Assembly (NCBI GenBank): GCA_019925795.1
Contig: CM034307.1
Span: 38,527,201 to 38,591,200, forward strand
Origin: Dendrobium chrysotoxum
Lineage: Eukaryota > Streptophyta > Magnoliopsida > Asparagales > Orchidaceae
Direction: 5' to 3'
Length of the DNA: 64,000 bases
Positions 1 to 12,283 of this stretch are shown one piece after another. A model generated the notes under the pieces. That model was not told where the DNA came from. It did no database searches and saw nothing but the letters and a program-made list of their open reading frames with translations. The first letter of the stretch is position 1, and every line of letters begins with the position of its first letter. The position numbers were made by a program, and so were the translations under genes.

Positions 1-897
1 ACACTTAACATGCTATCTACAAGAAGGATGCAAGGGAACCATAGTAGATAACAACATCTACAAGTAAAGCAGGAGATTTGTTAGTGCACAACAAGCTACA
101 TGTAGAAAGAAATAAGCAGTGCATGATAGTCTACCTGTGCAAAACAAGCAGATAACCAGTACAATGCTACGCCACCGTATTTATAACATCCATACAAATA
201 GACAGAAGGCATTTATGGGCTTCTACATAGTACATCACGTACATTTAACAGATAGTTATCAACATAATTAGGCAATGCCAAAAATATCCTAAAATATCCC
301 CCGCACGTGCACCGCAATATGTATAGACATAGGTACACTGAAATGCACATGTATCCATATACCCGTATGGGCCTCAACGAGTATGTTATCAGTACACATG
401 TGAGATTTAGGGATGCTGCGCGGGTCAATAAATAAACCCGATCCTTTTAAAGCAGGTAAATAAGAGTTGATAATGTTCAACAAATGATTATAAAATTCTT
501 CCCAAACACTCGCATGGGCACCGGCGAGCATGTTATATGTACACACGTGATGTCTAAGGATGCTGCGCGGGTCAAGTGATGAACCCAAGTTCAAGCCCGA
601 TCCTTCTATGCAGGTAGATAGGAGTAGACACGGATCAAACTATTAAATAAATATATGGTCTAGGTGTCAACCAGAATATCTATTTTATACGTTCATATTA
701 GGCCTTCAAAGTCTATGAACAACAAAATTCATCAACATAAAGTCCTCACAAAATGAGGGCGAAATCTCTGGGTAGTGTCTTATCTACAAATCCATCTGCC
801 TTCCAAAATTTACCCCGAAACTTAATTTCGTTAAAACTCCCCTGAAGAAAGTACAATGGGGATGCCAGGGCCAAATTTTTAGAGCTCACTTTCATAG
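1..897 (-). repeat. 3-kb non-coding repeat family, copy A (partial, inverted)
   Basis: The reverse complement of this stretch aligns with the left part of two other copies in the window, B (from 27951) and C (from 41971). Shared landmarks are the start (an AAAATTTGGCC block at the 897 end), a block ending near 741 and a later block from about 715 down to 1. The part between those two blocks in B and C (about 1 kb) is missing here. No open frame is shared between copies, so the short ORFs here are chance. The element class is unknown; an LTR or other non-coding retroelement part is possible. Confidence 0.7.
365..658. repeat. 147-bp tandem duplication inside copy A
   Basis: The block containing GGATGCTGCGCGGGTCA occurs at 411 and again at 558, an offset of 147 bp, with diverged flanks that match each other on both sides. 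Copies B and C have this block once, so the duplication is specific to copy A. Confidence 0.65.
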
Positions 898-1489
898 TTC
901 TTGGACTCTAAGGATTCATAATGAAGAGTATTTTATTTTAAAATTAATTTTAGGGCAATTTAATTAATGTTATTTCAATTATTTCAATAATATATAAAAT
1001 CATGATTTAATTTTATACAAAAAATTATTTATTATTTTTACCCCAAATTTGGCAGAGGTGTGAAATGACCTGTCCTCCACCCCTTTGATTTTTCCAAGGT
1101 CATTTAACACAAGCTCAGGCTATAGTTGAATTTATAAGGAACTTGCTTATATTTCAACCTAGTCGTTTGAAAACTCATTATATATGTATTTGAAACCTAT
1201 TTTAACCAATCAAATCCTTTGTGGGACTATTAAATAGAGCCACTTAGGGTAAGAGTGCATTCAAATGAACTCATTGAGTTCTTAAGATTTATTTGTCATC
1301 AATGTCACTTGAGCTATTAGTGCACCTATTGAGCATTCAATCATTTGAATCAAGTCTTGGGGAAGATAAATCATAGGATAACACTGAGATTTCTTGGGCC
1401 CTCTTTAGAAGATTTGGTTTGCATGTTAAGGGAGTTCAAGACTTAATCTCTATTCTTAGGAGTTTGACATGCCCAAATTTTCTAGGTTT
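898..1489. other. Unassigned AT-rich DNA
   Basis: I see no coding potential, RNA gene or clear repeat structure here. It lies between copy A of the 3-kb repeat and the F1 repeat. Confidence 0.5.
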
Positions 1490-2560
1490 AATACACTTAG
1501 TTCTAGGTCACTTGCTTGGTGTGATGTGATTGTTTATATTTGCCTTGAGGGTTAGAAAACCTTGATTTCCTATACAACTTAGAGACACTTAAGGATAAAA
1601 ATTAAGGGCAATATTGAGTAATTTAAAAAGGTTTTAGAAAATCCAATATGCATCTAATAGGGGTGAAATTTAAAACACATAAATATAGTGGCATTACCTA
1701 CCTTAGGCTAGGAGTTCACTACTTTTAAAAGTCATTAGGTGAGAAATTTAATTAAGTCAAGATTAACCCCTAACTTAACCCTAAAATTTTAAAAATCATA
1801 ATAAATTCAAAGTAAATTTAAAAAATATAAATAATATATTAAACTCACCTAAATTTAACCCCTAACTTAAGAAAATTAAAAGCCCCTTGACTGGACCCTT
1901 CATTTGACCTTAATATAATTATTAATAAAAATTAATATTTAATTAATTTGATAAATTAAAAATAATTTAAAATTCTAAATAAATCTCAAATATTTGAAAA
2001 CACTCCCATGGGTCATCCTTAACCTTTGGGAGTGATTTTATAAAGTTTGGAATGAGTTTGGAGTAAAATATTAAAACCCATTTAATTTATAAATTTAAAA
2101 ATTCTATTAAATGCTAAAACTAAAAATTCATAATTAATTTTAAAAAATTTAAAATTGAATAAACTCAAAGCCATTAGACTCTATTTATGGTCTAGTATTT
2201 ATTAAAAATGTCAAACCATCAGAAATAAGTCAAAGTCAAAAAGTTAACATTTTGGTCAAATATGGTTCAAATTTGAGTCAAAACTGTTAAAATTCATAAT
2301 TTAATCTAAAAAAATTAAATTCTAGTAAACTTAGTGTATAATTACTCATCTTAGGGTCTAGTATTTAGAAAAAATATCAAAACTCTATAATCTAGTTTAA
2401 TTTAAAAGGTCTAATTTTTACAACTTAATTTAATGAATTAAATAATTCTTAAAAATTCCAAAATTTTAATAATTAATTTTAGTTCTAGAAAATATTAATT
2501 TTATTATTAAAATCAATCAACCAACCCCTTAATATGTAACAAGCACTCCAAAGATGAAGT
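1490..2560 (+). repeat. AT-rich repeat F1 (inverted partner of F2 at 52685-53530)
   Basis: The reverse complement of 52685-53530 aligns with this stretch in the same order. Shared landmarks are a block with AGTTCTAGGT near 1500, a block around CACTCCCATGGGTCA near 2005, and a block with AAGTCAAAGTCAAAAAGTTA near 2230. Both copies are non-coding and very AT-rich. The element class is not recognised. Confidence 0.55.
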
Positions 2561-5403
2561 TTTAAGGATGGACTACCATGAGCTTTGGGGCTACGTGTCC
2601 TAAGGAGGTTTCATCCTCGAGCCCACTTTGACAATGCCATGAACTGGTTGATGACAAACTTAATTAACTCAATCTTTAAAAATTAATAAACAATCAATTT
2701 AATTAAATTTTATCAACCCATTAAGCTCCAACCAATTAAATTAACTTAATAAAATTGACTACTACTAGGCAACCTTGGCCTACGAGGTTATTAACTTAGC
2801 CCGAGTGAAAATGAAATAAACTTCATGGCCCTGATGTAAACAAAGGTAGTAGTCGCTCAAAAATTAAAATATACATTAAAATCAACATCAAGACATTAAT
2901 ATTTAAACTCAAATTAAAATCCCTTAAGCTTATAATAAACAATAAAATGCTAGACAACTTCAGTGATTGTTCAACATAGGACATATCCAAGCCACACAAC
3001 CTACTACACACATTTTAAATAATTTTCTAGGATAACTGAGTCTAGTTCTAGGCTAGGCTGGCGTTTATTTTTTTGCTACTTGTGTACCTAGTTTTCCATG
3101 AATTTCACTATATACTGGTTAAAAATTGATTGATCGATATGATGTTTTGTGATGTATTGATTTATTTATACAATCTATGAATTGATGTGATGGGCGTTAG
3201 ATTATGCCTAGGTTAGGAGTAATCTGGATGCTCACAGAGTTTTTTGATGGTGGTTATACTCATGTAGGGCTATAAATTAAGGGGCCCAAATAAGATTTAA
3301 ATTGATGAATTTGTTGCAGGTGCTAAAAATGCAAAGTTCCCTTAAAATTAAAAGAGCATGGCCAAGTACAATTACATTTTAATTTGAGCAATTCAATAAT
3401 ATATCTGCTTGGGATATTAATTTCAATTATAATTACTTAGGATAACCATGCAGGTGTTCTAGAGTCTTTTACTCTTTCTTAGATGTAATGTAATTTAATT
3501 CAAGTCAAGTTTTTTGAATGTTAATCTTTGAGGAGGGATATTAAGCATCCTACTTGAAATTCAAAGAGAAGGGAAATATCCCTTTGAGGAGAGTTTCCTC
3601 TTCATTTGGAGATTCAAGCCACGATGACTTAGAAATCTAAAGAGGAATCAAACACCCTTTTGGGGAGGCATTTTCTTCCATTTAGATATTCAAACCTAAC
3701 GAATCTAAGGAGCTCATAAAAGGAAAAAAAGATGTAGTGAAGACTCAGAGAATATCCCACTCTCAAAAATTACTTGCGTCATTTATAGGATTAAAATTCA
3801 GGTTATTGTTAGTGGTACCTGACCACTTTTAATTTCTATAGACCATAGGTTATAATTAAATGGCACTTACGACATGGACATTAAATTTAATTAATTAATT
3901 ATTGATTGATTATTTATATTATTTATGCAGTAGAAATTGCCTATTTTTTATGTTTTGTTCTTGCATGCCTCTTTTGTTTTTGCCTAAAAATATTCTGAGG
4001 CTCATGAGGGAACTCTTAAAAACTTTTTCTACTCAAATTAAATAAAATTTTTAGGCTCACATAATAATTTAATTGATTTTAAGAAGTAAGCTCAGGATCA
4101 CCGAGAGTTTGTATGCATTCATATTAAAATCTTCTCTACCTTGTTAGACACCTCCCAGCTATAGGTTCTAGCACGCTACCTGGCCTATTAGGGTGTAGTT
4201 CTATCAAGGGGATATTGTGCAATCTCTAAGAAAAATATATTTTCTAAGCCTAATATTAAAACTACTTTATACTAATTTTGCATACATGGTCAACAAGCAT
4301 CTATTGCATTATAAATAAATTAAAGAGTCAAAAATTTTAATTTCATTCTTTGAGGCATAATCACCCTACATATATCAAGGGGCCAATTAGGATTTTCTCT
4401 AAGCATCGGCCCCAATTTCTCAAAACTTAACTAATAGCCCACCCATATTTCATAAAATATTAGACACATGGATTTAAAGTGCCTAGGTGGTTAGCTCGCT
4501 TCCCAATCTAGAATGGGGTAAGTCTAGATTTGTACTGCATTAGCTAGCTTAGGGCCACTATCATTTAGTGCCCAAATTAGACTTAAGATATGAGGTAGGC
4601 TCAAAATTATAAGTCCCCAGCTTCTGGGAATATAATCATAACCTTTTAATAAATTAACAACTCAAATTAAAATCTCTCAAAATCAAAATTTAAAACCCAA
4701 CACATAGGGTAGACTAAGGCATTTCTAAATCATTTTAGAATCCCAAAGTGCCTCCTACTTCATCTCCTTTGGTTTCTGAAATAACTGTTCAAGTTTGATC
4801 TTATCCCAGTTGAAATTCAAACATTACTCCTTTAATATCACTCGAGAATTCAAAAATAAAATTTCTACCATTATTTTAATCGAGAGTTTTTATAGAAAAT
4901 TCAGGTTTCCTATGATGTAATTAACTATGAGGGTTTACGCTCATAAGAGATCTAAGGACCCAAGATCAATCTTCAAAACTCAATTAACTCTCTTTAAGAA
5001 AATTAAAATTGACAATAATCATTATCGTCATATTCAAACCATAGATAATTAATGATATTTTCTTTCCCAAGAAAGATATATCATTTATTAACATGCCTTT
5101 GAATATCAAATCAATGATACTTCATCCAATATTATAGCCAAATACTCGATCAAACGTCATTTTGACCCTTCGAGGTCATATGTATTTCTTCCTTAAATTT
5201 GACTATCATAATTAGAATGAGACTTACAATTTTATTGTCTGAACCCATTACGGAATGATATTTTTTCCTCCGAAGGTGACATATCATTCATAATGACATA
5301 TTTGACTTCAAAACTAAAATTCCAGAATTCAAAATTTTCTAAAGAAATTTAATTCCAATTTGCTTTGCCTCTTTCTAAAGTAAAGCGAATCCCCTCTTCA
5401 ACA
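2561..5403. other. Unassigned AT-rich DNA
   Basis: No gene is recognised. Near 5057-5095 and 5250-5300 there are imperfect hairpins in which AATGATAT-type arms flank a short core. Similar hairpins recur at 38690-38960, which suggests an old shared repeat. The right end abuts a truncated Ty3/gypsy-type LTR. Confidence 0.45.
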
Positions 5404-5619
5404 GATGGTTGAGATAAATTATTGATTATAATGATCTCTTGATTATTATAAATATAATTTTGAGAAATGAATATAGATTTATATTTTGATATATATGATA
5501 TATAGATTTACTTCTATTAAATATATTAATTTATATTGATGATTCATAGAAGCTCTAGTTGATAATTTAAAAGATAAAATAGATAATTAATCTAATTTAG
5601 ATCATGGGTGTAATAATCT

Positions 5620-5631
5620 TGGTATTATATT
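5620..5631 (+). other. Degenerate primer-binding site of E1
   Basis: TGGTAT starts five bases after the 5' LTR end and matches the first six bases of the plant initiator tRNA-Met site TGGTATCAGAGC; the remainder is mutated. Confidence 0.4.
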
Positions 5632-5989
5632 AGCTATTGTAATAATTAAATTATAAATAGAGTCGTAAGACGAATTATGAGTGAGGCAGAAGTTGGGTAA
5701 TATAAATTTTTATTTTTATATTTAGTTGATTATCTGCATTTGCATATAAGTTGAGTTATTTATTGTATGTTAATTGATCATGAAAGTGAATTATATTAGT
5801 GGATAGATGGACCCTACTAGTTAAGATATACATAATAGGCAAAGTGCAGTAGTAGTTTCAATAAGGTTTTATAGCTTGATACATCTTGCTAATATGCTTG
5901 TACCATGTAATGAGTGATTCATAGAGTAAAAAAACTTTACATAAGGAATTAGAAGAAGATAAACATTAACAGATGTTTCATAAAATGAA

Positions 5990-6735
5990 GTTGCTATTAT
6001 TTAAGGTAGACATTGTAGAACCTCAGAAAGTATAAGATTGGTTATTATGGATAAAGAAAACATTTGATAGTATATAGTGCCCAAATAATATGAAAGTGCC
6101 CCTATTAGTGTTTTTATTTGAATGAAGCTAGGAGATGGAGGATATGATAGCAATGGGAGAAGATTTAGGGAAAGATGAAAGCAGAAAAAACTTAGGTAGT
6201 GTTTATTGCTATTTTTAGAGACTAGTTTGTACCTCCATTAGCTCAACTACAAATGTAGGAGGTTTTATGAGATTGGAGCAGTGAGAAAAGATAGTGATGT
6301 AGTACAAAGTTGAGTTTACTACATTGTTAAGATATGCTCCACAATTGATTAGTACAACAAAAGAAAAATTCTTCAAATTTTTTAGGAGAATAAGAGATGA
6401 ATTGAGACATCCACTAATACTATTATGAATTTAAGAGTTTTCAAAATTGGTTGAGAGAGGAAGACTAGTGAAAAATGGTTTAGCTATACCACTATTCAGA
6501 TAGAATATGAGCAGGAAAATATTGGAGACAATATGACCAAGAGTGATAATAGAGAAAATATATGTAAATCTTTAAACAATAAGAAATAATCTGAGACAAG
6601 TATGGGAAGCACACTGGAGTGTGCCTGATGTGGTAAGAGACATATTGAACAATATTTTTTAATGATTGAACATTATTTTATATGTGGACTACCAGGACAC
6701 TGAAAGGATGATCGTCTATTATAGTGATAGGGATT
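5990..6735 (+). pseudogene. Ty3/gypsy-type gag pseudogene (E1)
   Basis: Conceptual translation gives an EPQKV..DWLLWIKKTFDSI block followed by a CPNNMKVPLLVF block. That is the arrangement of the plant Retrotrans_gag domain, where W-based helices are followed by a CP..KV..A motif. About 500 bp downstream a CCHC-like knuckle can be read (CGLPGH type, near 6680-6720). Stops and frameshifts interrupt the frame throughout, so no protein is expected. The same block is recognisable at 50200-50945. Gag would form the virus-like particle of the element. Confidence 0.65.
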
Positions 6736-7278
6736 AGGATTTAGATTTAGAGGGGAAAAGGCCGGGCTGGGCTATAAATAGAGGATTATTGGATCTAGAG
6801 GATACAATGAAGGGATCATGAGGAAGTTATTGAAGGTCAAAGAGAAGCTACACAATCTATTATGCCATCACTAACAATAGTACAACCAAAGTTTACAGTT
6901 TGATTTAGTAAAGTGATAGAGCTACCCCTACGTGATCCACTAATAAAATTTTTAATCCTACGTACTAAATTTTGAGTGATTAAATGTATATTGCATGTTA
7001 AATAATGTATGAATGGATTAACATGCATAAGTGTGTGATTGAACTCATGATTGATTGAATGCAATGAATGATAAGTCAATGATTAATGCTATTTTAGGTT
7101 TTAGTGAATTAATTTAAATTAAATTTATTTATTTGAATCATGTTGCTTTATTTTGAAATAACTTAATTATTTTGGAAAATTTATGAATTGAGTTTATTTT
7201 CATCAATTTATTTTTTTTATTTTTATTATGAAATTATCGAGGGCAACATTTTTTTTGAAGGTGGGTAGATTATGACAA

Positions 7279-9350
7279 TGTGATAATTATGAAAATTATT
7301 TTAAAATGAAAAATTTTAAATTCTAAAACTTTTGAAATGGAGTATTACGGCACTAGGTATTTTAGCTCTCTAACACCCAATTCTTGGGATGAAAATAATT
7401 TAGCGTGGCAGCACCAAGATTCTAAAGTGGCAACGCCATGAACCAGCATGCAGTGTTGTAGCACTGTGAGGTTTGAGCACCATGTCACTAGGCCATAAAT
7501 AATATATATAATCCTAACAAACTAATCCTAAACCTAACACACTAAGGCCTCGTTTGTTTCTGCATTTTTTCCCTTTTGTTTAGAAATGGAGAATTTTTTT
7601 TGTTGCTATTTGGATTGGACACTTCTATAGAAATGCTTTTTAGGGAACTTCATTTTTGTACTATTTTGAGAATCTTTTTGATATTTGCTTCTTCATTAAA
7701 AATGTCCATTCCTTTAACCATTGTTTCTAAAACTATCTTTTACAAAAGAAGAGGAAGAACCAATCGAAGTCTAAGCCTCCCCCTCCCATTCACGTTGCTT
7801 GTAATGGAAGAAGAGAGGGAAAGGGAGAGGAAGAGGAGAGAGGAAAGAGCAAAAAAAGCTAATTTTGGCCATTTTTTATTTGTTACTTTAGTTGAGAAAA
7901 GTCTTCTGATCATAGTAAGTAACCTAAATTTACTTTTATTTTTAATGATTTCATATCTACTGATTTAATATCCCCTAAATAGAATAAAAATATATTTTCT
8001 CCTAATTTACTGTACTTTTATCTTGTAACTTTTATATATGATAGATATGAATAATATGGATATTTATATTATAATATTATTAAATTTCACCATGTAAAAT
8101 GAAAGTTATGATTTTTTAAAGCTATATGCTAATATACAAATTTTTTTATATTTTATTTATTCCTACATTTCATACATTAAAGAATGGCTAATACCATTAA
8201 TTCAAGATAAATGTGGTCTTTGTATCTAAGAAAGAAAGGCTGGTTATTAATACTATAATTAACATGAAATGAATCTTAAAACATAATACCCTAGGTAGGA
8301 GGGTGGGCCGATTAGATTTCCTCAAAAGAAAATATTTTTGGTGTGATCCTAGTTGTAACCTATAACTGATGACTGAATTGCATCGACAAGTAAAGAGTGA
8401 TAACTCTTTATAGATTATTGAAAGCCACCTGCAATGATAATTAATTTATTAGAAACAATGATAAGTGATGGATATGACTGATGACCAACTGGGAAACAGT
8501 TAGGGTTAAAGATGATGAAAACGTAACATTTAAGCTGGATAACCTGTCTTGCTGAGCTATATGATATTTGTAGTATATAACTGATTCATATAATTTTTAT
8601 TCATGTTCATGCATATATAGTTTCATGGTTTTATTAATTATATATGTCTATACCAAGTATATGTCAAAACTACCGATATATAATATATTGATATAACTCA
8701 TGCACGTACATGATTCACCTAATTGACATACTGATAATATTGAATGATTACAATATTGATGTGCTTTTCCCAACAATACTAATTTATTGATTATTAATGT
8801 ATTTACGTTCTCGTACCTATTATTGATTTATGAAATTCAATGTAATGATTCCTGCTTTTTGTTACTGGTCATTTTGATTTATACTATAGATGACTAATTA
8901 TTAATTATATTTATAGTTATTGATTTTAATGATTGATATGAGCATGCATCTTGATTCTTTAATCTTGCATTGAAAGCTTTGGTGAGTTTTGTATTTTTGT
9001 TGGGCTTCGTAAGCTCATTATGTGATTTTATTGATTTCAAGTCAGGAAAGGGGTTAGGACTTTGTGGAGAGAGGTTGATTGAGATCTTTTAGTTTCTCCT
9101 TTTGTTAGCTTTGTATTTTGTTTATTTTTTGTAGTTAGAAGCTTGAGATAGATTATGAATTGTAATGATCTCTTGACTATTGCAAATATGATTTTGAGGA
9201 ATAAATATAGATTCATATTTTGATGTATATAATATATATATTTTCTTCTGTTGGATATATTAATTTAAATTAATGATTCATAGAAGCGCTAGTTGATAGA
9301 TTAAAAGATAAATTAGATAATTATTCCAATTTAGATCTTAGGGTGTGACA
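7279..9350 (+). repeat. 3' LTR of E1 (about 2.07 kb)
   Basis: The LTR starts TGTGATAATTATG and ends GGTGTGACA, giving the TG...CA termini of LTRs. The first 1.2 kb aligns with 48771-49980 and with 51487-52680, the two LTR parts of copy E3. The reverse complement aligns with 26085-27915 (solo LTR E4). A 226-bp MITE at 7546-7771 interrupts it. The 130-codon frame at 7576-7968 spans the MITE and LTR and is not a gene. Confidence 0.7.
7546..7771. mobile_element. Tourist-like (PIF/Harbinger) MITE inserted in the E1 LTR
   Basis: A 226-bp insertion starts GGCCTCGTTTGTTT, ends AACCAATCGAAGTC and is flanked by TAA on both sides (7543-7545 and 7772-7774). The ends are imperfect inverted repeats: 10 of 14 bases pair. 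A TAA target duplication is the hallmark of PIF/Harbinger-type elements. The two homologous LTR parts of copy E3 read straight through as CACTAAGCC at about 49043 and 51768, giving two empty sites. It has no coding capacity. Confidence 0.8.
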
Positions 9351-12283
9351 CTGGCAAACTGAAATCCATAAGTAGATTAAATTTGTAATACAACAAATAA
9401 GCATTTCATATGGTTGATTCATGCTAATGAGGTTGTTGTGGCACTTGTTATAAATTTGTGCCTTCATATTAAGGCTTCGTTTGGGATCGTTTTTATACTG
9501 TTTTCTACAACATCTTTTTAGCACCAAAATTTCTTAAAAGCAGCAAGAAAATAATGTTCAAAAGCTATCCCAATAGCTTACCCTTTAGGCATTAATAGGC
9601 AGTTTTACCAACATAGCATACTTAGCAAGCTCACTCATTGATCCAACAACCTTGATAGGATGACATTTAATTATGAACAAAATCAATGGTAGACCTCATA
9701 TGGGATAGACTACAGGTATTAGGATTATACCTTTTATTTGTAGAACCTCTATCTAGATAATTAGAACCTTGAACCTTCTTAAGTTGTTTGGAACTCTTAC
9801 TAAAGAGTTTGAATCTCATGGTGATGCTTCCACTATTTGGATTATTTACTATTTTTTTCATATTTCCATCTCTTAAAATATAAACTCGCCATAATTAGCT
9901 TTGACTCCTCGATTATGTCATCATATGTCAATATTCTCTTGTTGCTACATTTTTATATTTCGGTACTTCAGTTATTCAACATAAAGTCTTCATTAATAGT
10001 GAAAGCAGACGGATCTTTACAAATATGTTTGTTATCTTCACTTCAATATGATTATAGGCCTGTATTTAACCACAAACATGTTATTTTAGAGGAATAATAA
10101 AGAAAATGATAGATCTTGAGAACGTCATCACATTCTAAGTGCAAAACCTGTTTTGCTAGATTTGTTGACAAATTAGGAATTTCTATAAGGTAAAGACATT
10201 TCAGCTTTGCTTGTTTTTCTTCCAATATTCTGTAGTAATATGCTAGAAATTGGGATCGTAAATTGAGATTTTAAAACCTTGGGTATTATTCTTCCATAAT
10301 TTATTGAATAATCAAGACAATATGAGCTGCTTCCTATATGTGATATCTTTGCTTGTAATGTGATGTGGTTTGAGCATTTGACTTTCCTTTCTTTTCATCA
10401 TATATACTCGCAGTGTTCAATTTATATTTGCATTATTATTTCTTTTTTTCTTATTTTGATTTATCTTTTAGTAATTATGAAGAAGATTTTCATTAGATTA
10501 TCTTCAAATTCTTACAATCTAAGGTTCCAATGAAACTAATTTAGTGGCCTAGAGACAAAAGTGATTTTTTTTCTTTTTGCTGAAAAATATTTTAAGCGTG
10601 GCTTGCCACTGGATTTGCCAGAAGAGGTAACATCTAGTGAAAAAATGAGGGCATTCAGAAAATTGCCTTGCCTTCAGGTTGTATGTTATTCCCACATACT
10701 TTATTTGTTTATATGATAGACTGCTGCACTACAGAACCTTGTAATGCAACTTTAACTTTCAAATAAGGAATGGTTTCTAAGAGAGTGGATAGAGAAAAAT
10801 AGTTTGAAAGAAGCAAGAAACTAATCTAAATTCCCTCTACAAAATTCTTTTCATCATCCTAAGACCACGTTCTAAAGAGGAAAATTGGGAGGTAGATAGC
10901 TATTTTTAAGGTTTAGTTTTTAATTTCTAGATTCTTTTAAATTTGAATGGACTTTGAATATTTCTTTGATCTTTATAAATAAAGATCAAATTGTTATTTT
11001 AAATCATGCAATGATTGAATGGATTTTTAATTCACACTTTCAAAATTTTCTCAAAATACTGACTTGATTCTCTGCCCTTCTCTGTATTTGCCATGCAACC
11101 ATTATAGAAATCATTTCCAACCGCTACAATTATAGGAATTCAATTGTAACAGTTGTAGCTACTCCAAGTTCTGACCTTTATCTCTTATTGCCATAGAATC
11201 AGTTGAACATGCCATCCTAGCCACTGGAAACCTTTCTAGCAAGATTCAACTGATGTTTTGCCCCCTTTTTTGCTAAAAGGAACATTTTTACTCACTGTTT
11301 AGATTTAGAAAATAGTGAGGACACCATTGTCCCTCTATGCATTCCATAGAAAACCTAATTCTTTGGTCCTAGATAGTAGATACTTTATGTTGGTTCCATA
11401 AGCTTCATACATACCTAAATAAAGATAATACAAAAGATTAGTTGCAGGGCTAGGTATAGGAAATAAACTTTTGGGTTGTAGCAATATTTAATTCATAAAA
11501 TGTTCTCCCAATTTATCAGCTTGTTATTGGCTTGACTAAAGAGGTATAATTTCTATTCACATTCAAAATTTGATAAATTTTTTATTATTTTATCTTTTAC
11601 TCTATAATAGATTTGAGCATAACTAACAAGTATGCTTCTAATAAAGCATGTGCAATTGTCATCTTTATGAATTTGATGAACTCCCAAAAATACCAAATGT
11701 TTAACTTTTTGGAAAACTTTTGTTTCTATATTTGTCATCCATACTACGAAAAAGTTCATGAGTTCTTTTTTTTACTTTGACAAGATGTTGCTTTAGAATG
11801 AAAAACATGAATTGTTGGACTTTCAAAACAATCCTTACAGATGCTTTGGTCATTCACCTACACCCAATTAGGTTATTTTTGGTATATACATACTGATTTT
11901 TCTTCAGGAGATGTGCATGATGTATTTACATGAGCACATGCATAAGAATTGTGATTCTAGTTAATAATTTCTTTTTTGAAATCATATTTTCTCTATAGGA
12001 AAAATCCAGTTACTTTTGATAGCATTATTCAACTCTATTTTTTTTACATAAAATGTTTATTATGGGATATATCAGTTGATTTGCTTATGGAGCATTGAAT
12101 CATTCTTTTGAATCCTTCTTTTGTGTTTGTGTACTGGAGATGGGATTGTTAGGGGGATTTCGATGCTATTTGTTTGTTAAAACATACTTAATGAACTTGG
12201 GGGGCATCAGTTTATTATCGTGACAGCTTAGAAAGGCAAATACAATTCCCATAAAACTTTTCCTTTTTATCCATATATTATTA
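9351..12283. other. Unassigned AT-rich DNA
   Basis: No gene is supported; the short frames at 9321-9527, 9667-9861 and 9837-10097 lack recognisable domains. A possible MITE remnant lies at about 9471-9585: GGCTTCGTTTGGGAT at one end is matched by ATCCCAATAGC at the other in inverted orientation. No convincing target duplication was seen. Confidence 0.4.

Larger units (their letters stand above)
5404..9350 (+). mobile_element. Ty3/gypsy-type gag-only LTR element, copy E1 (TR-GAG-like)
   Basis: Seen: the last 212 bp of an LTR (5404-5615), a degenerate primer-binding site, a gag-like region (about 5990-6735), a purine-rich tract before 7279, and a full 3' LTR from 7279 (TGTGATAATT) to 9350 (GGTGTGACA). 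The 5' LTR end resembles the 3' LTR end (GGGTGTAATA versus GGGTGTGACA). No protease, reverse transcriptase, RNase H or integrase lies between gag and the 3' LTR; only about 540 bp remain there. A second copy at 48771-52680 has the same gag-to-LTR layout. This matches the plant TR-GAG class: LTR elements keeping only gag and mobilised in trans. Confidence 0.7.

Noticed and set aside
7576..7968. 130-codon open frame
   Set aside because: It starts inside the Tourist-like MITE and runs on into LTR sequence; the homologous LTRs lack the MITE and the frame. It is a chance fusion.
9471..9585. MITE with GGCTTCGTTTGGGAT ends
   Set aside because: One end looks typical and a weak inverted partner exists, but there is no clear target duplication or empty site, so it is not listed as an element.
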